A DNA stretch of 64,000 nt from Turnera subulata (Eukaryota > Streptophyta > Magnoliopsida > Malpighiales > Passifloraceae), in the NCBI GenBank assembly GCA_028386065.3, contig JAKUCV010002034.1, positions 62,001 through 126,000 of the forward strand. The letters are read 5' to 3'. Positions 21,820 to 31,164 of this stretch are shown here, piece after piece. Numbering within the stretch: position 1 is the first letter of the stretch; the number at the start of each line of letters is the position of its first letter. The notes under the pieces are model-generated. The model was not told where the DNA came from. It ran no database searches and worked only from the letters and a program-made list of their open reading frames with translations. Both the position numbers and the translations under genes were made by a program.

Positions 21820-22748
21820 AGCCCTCCATAGTTATTTAAAGACCAAAAAAATTCCTCTAAAGCAAGGTATGCGGTAGAGCAAGCATAAATTTTCCCTTCC
21901 CTCTTCTTAATTTGTAAAACTCTTTGTATTTTTATGACTCTTTCTCATCTTTATCTTGCAGTATAATAAAACTGGCAATCAAAAGTTTCTGGGAATGTAG
22001 ATTGGTTTGCCAACTCCAATTGTCTATGAGCTGGAGATTCTTAATACTGGAAATAAAACTGGGCAATCAATTAAGGTAATGTTAATGATGGAACTGCTAC
22101 TATAAGATTGAGGAGGTTATTGCAATTGCTTCTCTTTTGTGTGTCCTGTAAACTGTAAAATGGTGTTGTACCGTTGTACGCACTTAGCTAGCTTCTTCCT
22201 GTTTCCTACCAATTCATGATGCTTCATAATGAGGAGGCCATCATTTTTTTGCAGCAAGCTATGGAGATGGATGTCAAAATATCTCCTCACTCCAAGCGGC
22301 GGCGAAGCAGAGTCAGGACAATGGAGGAGGAGAAGGAGGAGGATAGGTGCGGTGTGGTGTTGCTGTGGCAGAGAGTAGGAAATTGGAATTACAAAAACCA
22401 AATCCAATCTGAATTATTGTTGGGATTTTTTCCCTAACAATTATATATATAATTTACAGGTGAATTTCATTGTCCCTGTAACTAGAAATTATTGGATAAA
22501 TACTTTCATACAGTGAGGCTGATGGAATTCTATTGGCAATGTTGCTATCCCACACTAACTTTTCTGGTGGGGAGTGTTTTTTTTCCCTGGTTTCTGTGAT
22601 GCTTAATTGTTCCTGTCAATATTCTCTTCTCTCAAATTGGCGGTTTACAAACAAGAGCTGTGATAGTAAAGTGTAGAACTTATTAGGGTACTCACTAACC
22701 CCAAGTTGGTACAGTTTACTGGCAGTTATCCAACCGTCAAGAATTAAA
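21820..22748 (+). other. 3' UTR of CNL C with intron, and spacer
   Basis: The sequence just after the stop differs from the other genes, then the shared 3' UTR resumes near 21860 with a predicted intron at 21867-21961. A second intron and the GGA-repeat exon follow to about 22370. After that the similarity to H ends and about 370 bp show nothing I recognise. Confidence 0.55.
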
Positions 22749-22960
22749 GTTGGAGGGCTTTATAGAAGAAGAAGAAGGGAGTTTGCAAGAACTTAGGATT
22801 GTTCATCGCAGAGAGAATCCTTCATGGAGAGTATCAGGGATCTTCATAATCTAAAGTCCCTGGATTACGATGGGCTTCAGACATTGAGAATCTGGAACTT
22901 CCCGAAGCTTGCGAGCATATGTGAAGAGGGGTTGCTCTGCTGGAGTAAAGGTATGAAAGA
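22749..22960 (+). pseudogene. Relic of a CNL LRR tail
   Basis: The readable pieces match the CNL C-terminus: GFIEEEEGSLQEL, then LKSLDYDGLQTLRIW..PKLASICEEGL. These correspond to the LKSLDYEGL..LEI..CPKLERIPEEGL region of the intact genes, with intervening codons deleted and frames shifted. No NB-ARC part is nearby, so this is the last trace of a ninth CNL. Confidence 0.8.
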
Positions 22961-23650
22961 TTTCTCAAGGGGTTGCCCTGCTTTCCTTCCTCTGTTTTTT
23001 TTTTTTTGGTACGGTATGTTTCTGATCTCCAATTGTGACCCGTTGTAAAGCAATAATATATTTTTAATAACCATTTGTCCATTTCAGTAGTTACATTTCA
23101 TTATCTTTAAGCAGGATTTAAGACTGTCAAAGTCATTAATTATTTATTTTTTTTTATCGATTTTCCTTTCAATATTGATAATAACGTGGTCTGCAAAGAC
23201 ATATTCTTCCATCTTGTTATACATTCTTTTTTTGATAATTATCTCTAGTAAAAAATAATATCATGAACATATGATTGCTGGAAAATAATGGTAGATTTCC
23301 ATCTCCCGAATTTTTTTTTCCTCCAATATGCAGGTATTGGAGTTCCTTGATGCCCAAAACTTTCTTCAAGTTCTTCAATAGAATAAATCGGTGGGGGCGT
23401 TGGTGTTGGTGGTTCACAGATGCAGGGAGGGGGAGGAAGAAGAAGAAGGTGTGGTGATGAGTGTGGCCAAATCGTCACCGTTTTGGCTGTTGTATGGGTG
23501 TTGTTTTTTTTTTTTCTTTTTCTTTATGTTGCAAACACATTGGGATTATTTTTAGGGTTGTTTCAGTAATTGGCTAACTGGGAAACGAATAAAACCCGTG
23601 GGCGAAAACGGGTCGGGTGGTGTGATTCGGGTTGGGCGTTTTTGGTTTAA
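22961..23650. other. AT-rich spacer with unrecognised Pro-rich frame
   Basis: No supported gene. A minus-strand frame at 23245-23478 encodes a Pro-rich stretch (PPTPTPPPIYSIEELEESFG) that I do not recognise. It lacks neighbours or splice context and could be a captured gene fragment. Confidence 0.35.
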
Positions 23651-24033
23651 TGTGAGCCCACATAGCTGATGTGTCAATTAAAAAAGTGACACGTCAGCAT
23701 TTTCTTTTCGAAAAATCGGGGGGAAATAAAAAATGTCCCGAAAAATAAACACAAGGACGAAAAATGTCCGTTATGTAATACAGGGATGAAAAAAGCCAAA
23801 ATCGATAAACACAAGGATGAAAAATATGATTGACCTGTTTATGATGGGACCTACTTTGCTGATGTGTCAAAAAAATAGTGACACGCCAGCATTTTCGGGT
23901 GGGAAAATCGGCGGATAATGAAAATTGTTCCAAAAAATAAACACGATGAAGAAAAATGTCCTTTTTGCAACACGAGGATGAAAAATGTTCAAAACGGCAA
24001 ACACAGGGATCAAAAATATGATTGACCCGTTCT
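23651..24033. repeat. Two diverged tandem copies of a ~190-bp repeat
   Basis: Copy 1 (23651 to about 23841) and copy 2 (about 23842-24033) share in order the elements GCTGATGTGTCAA, GTGACACGYCAGCATTTTC, AAATCGG, AAAAAATAAACAC, GAAAAATGTCC and AAAAATATGATTGACC. It is not found elsewhere in the window and looks like part of an unclassified plant transposon or LTR. Confidence 0.65.
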
Positions 24034-24133
24034 GGGCAATCTTTTGGAAGATACAGTCCGAAGAGATAAAAAACCCGGATTTGTCTCCGAGTCACAGTTA
24101 CCTAGGTTCAACTGGCCGGGTCGGGCCGGGTTT

Positions 24134-24233
24134 GATAACAATGCTTAATTTTTTTTTTTGTTTCCCAACCGGTATCTAGAGCTTTTCCCCGACTAATCTG
24201 GTCGACCCGCGTTGCGCGATAACAATGCTTAAT
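24134..24233 (-). mobile_element. Short SINE 3' end flanked by 16-bp target duplication
   Basis: A 68-bp body (24150-24217) is bracketed by two identical copies of GATAACAATGCTTAAT (24134-24149 and 24218-24233). Read on the minus strand it contains GATTAGTCGGGG and GATACCGG, like many plant SINE 3' regions, and ends in a poly-A tail. It is therefore a 5'-truncated SINE. Confidence 0.65.
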
Positions 24234-25214
24234 ATTAATGAATGATTAAAATCCGGAAGATTATTTACTCCCTAATTGCAAGAAAAGAGTAATTAAAACC
24301 CCTAAATCCTTTTTTCTCAAAAAAATAAAAAAAATCCCTAAATCCCCTCCAATTTTCTTGCACCAAATCGAAGACATAATGGACGGTTGGAGTTCCAAAC
24401 CAGGCCCTAACTCTCACTGATTTCTCTTCTCACTTGACATAGATTGACGCTTCAGCATAACTCAATGAGAAGAGTGTTTCCACAAGAAGGGTTTGGCTCT
24501 TTTGGAGTCTCGCTTCTGCTCCCTCTCTTCCTGCAAGGTAGATTCTCTTATTCGTATACCTGCAATCTATTCTTTGACCTTTTGTAATAAACCAACTTTT
24601 GGGTGATTTACTGCCTTATGTGTGCTATTTGAAAATTGCCAAGCATGCTGCTATGTCATTGTCAAGCATCCCCTTTTTTGACAATTTGTCACTGCTTCAT
24701 GGACCCAAAGCACTAAATGGCTAAGCATTTTCAATAACCAATTATTTCCTAATTTATTTGATTGATTTAATCTTAAGAAAAATACATATGAGACCTATAA
24801 TTAGTTCACAATCTGTGTTGAAATGAATACTTCATCTAACTTTCTTAACTACAACCTGCTATCCCAAGCTGTCATGAAAAATATGGAATGAGACAAAAAA
24901 GAAAGGCATATGCAGGCTTTTGCCAAGAAAGAACCATACTTGGTGATCAGACGAAAGAAAAAATAGACCAAATATCTTTTGCATTGCCATACAATTTCCT
25001 AGCAATGAGATTGCATTTTCACTTGGTTTTTTAGTACAACTGTCTCTCAACTTGATTCTAATTCTTAAGTCAAAAGTCGAGTAAACAAAAGAATTATGAC
25101 AAACATGACTATGTTTACGAGTATGCATTTGGTGGATAAATCCACCGACAATAGCAGTTAAATCTTCCTAATCTTGGTTGTGACTGCTGTTGAAAAACTG
25201 CACCTACCTAACTT
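24234..25214. other. Distal upstream region of D, B-type
   Basis: No gene is seen. It is paralogous to 10975-11700 and 48950-49760, the regions upstream of B and G. Confidence 0.55.
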
Positions 25215-25389
25215 GGACCCAAGCTTTTTTTGGTCAATTACAAAGCTAGAGTCACCTAAACTACCCCTACCCCTATCCTAATCCAAACTAATTTTAAACA
25301 CCCGCACCCGGATTCGAACCCGGGTGGCCTCCGTGGCCGGAGGACTTAATGCCAACCCGACCAAGAGGCGATGGCAGGACCCAAAGCTT
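25215..25389 (-). mobile_element. tRNA-derived SINE with target-site duplication
   Basis: The body, about 150 bp (25227-25376), is on the minus strand. It has a perfect Pol III B box GGTTCGAATCC (25310-25320), an A-box-like TGGTCGGGTTGG near its 5' end and a short A tail. Flanking repeats are 25215-25226 (GGACCCAAGCTT) and 25377-25389 (GGACCCAAAGCTT). The paralogous sites upstream of B (near 11730) and G (near 49775) lack it, so the insertion is specific to D. I considered a tRNA gene, but the acceptor arm does not close. Confidence 0.75.
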
Positions 25390-26049
25390 CATGTCACAAC
25401 TCTTGTATTATCTGCAGGAATGAGTCCCCATCACTTTCCTTTCCTTTTGGAAATATACACAAATTTCCAGAAACCAAATCATGGTCAAGAAAATAATTGT
25501 GTGTACGAAGAAAGGACCTTCGTCTTCTGGTGTGTCCATATTCTTCTCATTCAGGCACAGTAACTTTCTAAGGACCTTCTGGTGTGACCCTCGTTGGGCC
25601 TTTGCACCCCCTGTTGCTCTATATAATTTGATCCTTCATGATTGTTTTTGGACCTTTTGGTGTGTCCATATTCTTCTCGTTCAGGCATAGTTTCCTGGTA
25701 TTTGCTTTTGAAAAAAGTAGCTTTGTTGCTTGTGTCCCATATTTTACCACGTTCCAGGTAATTTCGTTTCCCCTTTTAGTTTACACTACGAAAAGCTAAG
25801 CTCAACTATATAAATCCTCACCTGCCACTCCAGTCCCTGCAGAAAACACTCAACACAACCCAAAAGATACTCCTTGCTTTTACACCGCAGTAACCAAGCT
25901 TGAAGTTATTATTCTGTTGGTAAGAAATCTAAATTTCTTTGATCGATCATCCACTGGCACAATTAAGTTTATCATTTGTTTGCTGCTTTTTCTTGAACCT
26001 TTATTTTCCCAGTTCTTACACTGATGATTTTCCTTCTCGAAACAGAGTC
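25390..26049 (+). promoter_or_regulatory. Promoter and 5' leader of D: B-type promoter joined to A-type intron end
   Basis: TATATAAAT at 25807-25815 is the likely TATA box, in the B/G context. The predicted 5' UTR intron is 25920-26045. Its first half matches B (GTAAGAAATCTAAAT, GATCGATCATCCACTGGC). From about 25985 to the acceptor it matches F. The junction is within the shared TTTGTTTGCT..TTTTTCTTGAACCT stretch. Confidence 0.7.
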
Positions 26050-29000
26050 ATGGCCGGAGCTATGGTGGCAAGTGCTGCTCTATCTGCCCTTTTTAATGTT
26101 TTGCTGGACAGGCTGGCGTCTCGTGAGGTTGTGGACTTCTTCCGGGGTGGACAACTCAGTCGTAGGCAGCTGCAGAACTTGGAAACAACCTTGAACACTG
26201 TCAGTGCAGTGCTTGATGATGCGGAGGAGAAGCAGATTACTTCACCTTTTGTGAAGAAATGGTTGGATGAGCTCAAAGATGTTGCCTATGAAGCTGACGA
26301 TTTCCTGGACGAGATTGCTTACAAGTTAGGGTTCAAACAAGTCCCTAAATCCTGCTCTGATCAGGTGCGAAACTTGCTCATCTCTTCCATTAATCCATGT
26401 AGAAAGGGAGTGGGAAATCACATGAAAGCAGGATTGGAAGAGATCCTTGGGAGACTAGACCACTTGTTACAGCAGAAAGATAGACTTGGTCTAGTGGAGC
26501 GAGCTGGAGTGGGAGCATCATCAACATCATCCCAGAGAAGGCCAACTACTTCTCTAGTAGATGACTCTGGAATTTTCGGCAGGGACGCTGACAAGGAAGC
26601 CATAATGACATCAGTGCTATTAGAAGATGCAAACTCCAGACGCCTTGGGGTGGTGCCCATCACAGGTATGGGTGGGGTTGGAAAAACCACACTTGCACAG
26701 CAAGTCTTCAATGACAATAGGGTGAAGCAGCAATTTGGCAAATTTAGAGCATGGGTTTGTGTCTCGGAAGAGTCTGACGTGCACAAGCTCACCAGGAACA
26801 TTCTTACCGAATTTGAAGTGAACAATTGTGATTCCTTGACTCCCAACAAACTGCAGGTTAAGTTAGAGGAGGAAGTAAGAGGGAAGAAGATTTTGCTTGT
26901 TTTAGATGATGTTTGGAATGACAAATATGATTGGTGGGAGTCCTTACTAGCGCCACTGAAGAACTCTGTAGCACAAGGCAGTAAGGTGGTTGCTACCACA
27001 CGGGAGCAAAGTGTAGCATCCGTGATGTCTACTGTTCCAAGTCACCATTTAGAAGAATTGAATGAAGATGATTGTTGGTCATTGTTTGCAAAGCATGCCT
27101 TTGATGATTGCAGTCCCAATTCATATCCAGACTTGGTAGAGATTGGAAGAAGAATATCCAAAAAGTGTAAAGGTCTACCGTTGGCTGCAAAATCCATGGC
27201 AGGTTTACTCCATTCTGAAAGGGATGTTAAAAAGTGGGAGAAGATATTAAGGAGCAATATATGGGATTTGCAGAATGACAACATTATTCCAGCTCTGAGA
27301 CTAAGTTACCATTTTCTTCCGCCACATCTCAAGCAATGCTTTGCTTATTGTGCTATGTTTCCAAAGGACTTTGAATTTGAAAAGGAATACTTGGTCCTTT
27401 TGTGGATGGCCGAAGGGTTTATACAACCTAATGGAAATAGTGGCTTGGAAGAGGTTGGTGCGGAGTACTTTGAAGATCTTGCATCAAGGTCGTTCTTCCA
27501 AAAATATGGAAGATTTGGCAATTGCTTTGTAATGCATGACCTCATCCATGACTTGGCAAGATTTATATCAGGAGAGTTTTGCTTTAATGGCGAACGAGAT
27601 GTCAATTCAGGTAGACTTACAGAAAGGACTCGGCAATTGTATCTTACAGGGAATGGAGGTGCAACTTTTGCAGATGTGAAAGTAGAGGTCTTGCGTTCCT
27701 TGATATGTTCGCAGCAAGGTGCAGATGAAGATGCATTGAAGCATCTTGAAAACAACATTTCAAGTCTCCGGCGGTTGAGAGTGCTGGATCTAAGAGGTCC
27801 TTTTGCTGGCATATCAAATTTGGTTGTAGGCTCCAAACATTTGAGGCTAATGAGCCTTAGAGGCTTCAACTCTTTGGAAAAGTTACCAAAAAATGTGACA
27901 ACTCTTTGCAAGTTGCAAACATTGGTGGTGGAAGGTTGTCGGGGACTTACTACATTATCTGATTCAATAGGCAAATTGAAGCATCTGAGGCATTTGAGCA
28001 TTAAGGAAACATCACTGAGAGTGTTACCGGACTCAGTAGGGAAGTTGAAGGATTTGAGGCATCTAGATCTTGGATATACTCAAATTGAACGGCTTCCCCA
28101 AACTATATGTGGTCTGTACTATTTGCAGACTTTAAACTTACGTTGGTGCTTTGACCTTGTGGAGCTTCCAGAGAAGATGATGGATTTAATCAACTTGTGT
28201 CATCTTGATATTTTGGAGACTCGTCGTTTGGGATATATGCCAGTAGATATGGGTAAATTGATGAAGCTCCAAACACTAACAGCATTCGTTGTGGGGAAAG
28301 AGCGAGGGTCTAAGATTCGGGAGTTAGGGGAGCTTCGAAATTTGCAAGGAAGTTTAGAGCTCCGAAATCTTGAGAATGTTGTGGATGAAGGAGATGCCTT
28401 GGGAGCTAATTTAAAAGAGAAGAAGGGACTGAAGGAATTGACGTTTTCTTGGGGGTGGAATGTTGTGGATAACTCAGACCTTGACCGAAGCGTACTCCAG
28501 CACTTGCAGCCCCACGTGGATGTGAGATCCGTGGAGATTAGGGGGTATAGGGGTACAAGTTTTCCAGATTGGGTTGGAGACTCTTCTTATTCCTACATCG
28601 TGATATTGACACTCAGTGGATGTAGAAACTGCACCCATTTGCCACCACTTGGGCAGTTGCCATCTCTAAAAGAACTCTTGATCTTAGGTTTGGGTCTGTA
28701 GTGTCGGTGGGGCCCGAGTTTTTCTATGGGAGTCGCAGCAATTCCATCCGACCATTTAGATCCCTCCAAAATTTGTCATTTACTGGTATGCCACAATGGA
28801 AGGAATGGATTTGTGTTGATGATGATGATGATGATGCAGATGATGGCAACAACAGAATACCCTTCCCTCTTCTAAAGACTCTATCTATTGAAGAATGTCC
28901 GAAGCTGAGGGAGATCAAACACATCTCGCTCCCATCCCTTCGCTCCTTGTCTCTGCTTAAATGTTCAGAACTGGAATCGGTGGTTTTTATAGAAGAAGAA

Positions 29001-29429
29001 GATGGGAGTTTGCCGTCCACGTTGCAAGAACTTGAGATTGACGATATTGCTGGGCTCATGCGTTGGGGTTTGCAGAAACTCCCTTCCCTTTCAACCTTGA
29101 GATTAGAAGATAACCAAGATATGGAATCCTTCCCCGACAACATAATGTTGCCTTCTAGTCTTATAGAAATTCGCATCTGGTATCTTTGGAATATAAAATC
29201 ATTGGATTACGAGGGGCTCCGACACCTTACTTGTCTTCAAAGATTGGTCATCTGCGGTTGCCCTAAGCTTGAAAGAATACCAGAAGAAGGATTGCCCTCT
29301 TCCCTTTCCCGTTTGGAAATTGCTGGCTGTCCTCTGCTGGAGAAAAGATGTGAGAGGGAGAAAGGGGAAGATTGGCCCAAGATTTCTCACATCCCTGAAA
29401 TAGTTATCAACTTGAACAAAATCAGCTAA
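26050..29429 (+). pseudogene. CNL D: CC-NB-ARC-LRR gene with a 1-bp deletion in the LRR
   Basis: The start is taken at 26050, 4 nt after the predicted intron, as in all paralogues; the upstream ATG at 25939 lies inside the intron. Residues 1-883 are open: coiled coil, P-loop from 206, kinase-2 Asp pair 286-287, MHD 495-497, and LRRs. Compared with A, one base is missing at about 28681 (GATACTTAGG reads GATCTTAGG), causing a stop at 28699-28701. The remaining 242 codons continue open in the next frame to 29429 with no further damage, so the break is recent or the truncated 883-aa product is used. An 883-aa CNL would lack roughly the last third of its LRRs. A sequencing error is possible. Confidence 0.88.
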
Positions 29430-30080
29430 AGCAGCAAAGGGAGCAATCTAAAACTCTCTCATTCTCTTACTTCACCAAGCAGCAAGGTATGCGGTAGAGC
29501 AATCACAAATTTTTCCCTTCCCTCTCCTTAATTTTGTAAAACTCTTTAGTATTTTTATGACTTTTTCTCATCTTTATCTTGCAGTATAATAAAACTAGCA
29601 ATCAAAAGTTGCTGGGAATGAGCCGGAAAATCTTAATGTCGGAAATAGAACTGGCAATTAAGGTATTGTCAATGATGGAACTGCTACTATAAGATTAAGG
29701 AGGGTGTTGCAATTGCTTTTCTTTTTGTCTGTGTACTATAAACCGTTGTTGTACGTACTTAGCTAGCTTCTGCCCGTTTCCTACCAATTCATGATGCTTC
29801 ATAATGGGGGGCCATCATCTTTTTGCAGGAAGCTATATATGAAGATGGATGTCAAAGTATCTCCTCACCCCAAGCGGCGGCGAAGCAAAGTGAGGATAAT
29901 AGAGGAGGAGGAGGAGGAGGAGGAGAAAAGGTGCGGTGTTGATGTGGCAGAGGGATATTTTCATTCTTCAAGCTGAATCTTTCCATTTACTTTGGAAAAC
30001 AGATATTGGCAGCCAGTTTGATGGAATTCTATTGGCAATTCTCAAGTGTATATCACACCACAATTGCACAATATTGCGAT
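29430..30080 (+). other. 3' UTR of D with intron, GGA-repeat exon
   Basis: A predicted intron lies at 29487-29584 with intact GT-AG. The second intron acceptor is at 29828, followed by the exon with a GAG/GGA microsatellite (29902-29927). Confidence 0.55.
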
Positions 30081-30480
30081 CTATCTCACACACTAACTTT
30101 TCTAGTGTCGGGTTTCTGTTTCTACAATTCGTAATAAGTTCTTTCTCCTTAATTTCCCTCCCTTATGTGTCATGCTCAATCTTTTTGCTGCTCATTTTCA
30201 TAAATAAATGCCTAAGGCTCTCCTGAACCTTTCTAAGTTGATGTTCGAGAGAGCATGCACAGATGGTACGAATCAAAATTCAATCTCACACACTAACTTT
30301 TCTAGTGTCGGGTTTCTGTTTCTACAATTCGTAATAAGTTCTTTCTCCTTAATTTCCCTCCCTTATGTGTCATGCTCAATCTTTTTGCTGCTCATTTTCA
30401 TAAATAAATGCCTAAGGCTCTCCTGAACCTTTCTAAGTTGATGTTCGAGAGAGCATGCACAGATGGTACGAATCAAAATT
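30081..30480. repeat. Tandem 200-bp direct duplication
   Basis: 30084-30280 and 30284-30480 read the same base for base as far as I can compare by eye. They begin TCTCACACACTAAC and end GGTACGAATCAAAATT. The lack of differences implies a very recent event, or an assembly duplication. The unit is common downstream CNL sequence. Confidence 0.85.
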
Positions 30481-31164
30481 CCTTATAGTTTTGCCAAGAA
30501 AGAAAACCATGCAAAATCAAATATCTCCATTGCCATCCAATTTCCTAAACACTGATATTACATGTCCAATTTTTATTGACTTGGCAATGAACAATTAGAC
30601 ATGTATCCTGATTGGTTCCACACAATTCAAGGTAGAACCAAAAGACCCGACGATAAGATAAAAAAACAAAAAAAAAAAAAAAAACTTGTTTCAGCCCGAA
30701 ACGGGTCACACCTTGCATCAAACACCCCCCTTTTCACCCAAACAACCCCGGAAGATTAGAAAACCCACACATCCTATTATTCACTTCCTAATTGCACGAA
30801 AAGAATAATTAAAATCCTTAAATCCCTTTTTCTAAAAAAAAAAACAATAATCCTAGAGTTACTAAGGATTTTCTACTAAGAGAGTCTTACAAACATATGT
30901 GGCATGTTTACATTGGATGATTTTATTAACTTTTCACATCATCTTTATTTTTATTTATTATTTCTAAAATTAGATTTTTTCAATCACAAAAATCTTTACC
31001 AATTAATTCTTCATGATCTCTTTCCTTTCTAATTTTATTTCCTCCTTCCTTTATCAATTTCTCTCCATAAAAAAATGGAGAAGACGAATTAAAGGCATTC
31101 TCTTCTTCCGTCTCTTTGCTGCCAATATTCATGAATGGTTTTAATTCCATAAAAAAATGGAGAA
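30481..31164. other. Upstream region of E with AT-rich replacement
   Basis: 30481-30845 resembles pieces of the B-type upstream region in rearranged order. 30846-31164 is AT-rich and of unknown origin; it replaces the promoter and coiled-coil start of E. A 23-bp unit (CCATAAAAAAATGGAGAAGA and 3 more bases) occurs near 31066 and again near 31147. Confidence 0.5.

Noticed and set aside
23245..23478. Pro-rich minus-strand frame as a gene
   Set aside because: No family recognised, no splice or promoter context; kept only as a note in the spacer entry.
25227..25376. Possible tRNA gene because of a perfect B box
   Set aside because: No closing acceptor stem or anticodon arm; target duplications and an A tail indicate a SINE.
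25939..26049. Upstream ATG extending CNL D by 37 residues
   Set aside because: It is inside the predicted 5' UTR intron and has no counterpart in the paralogues.
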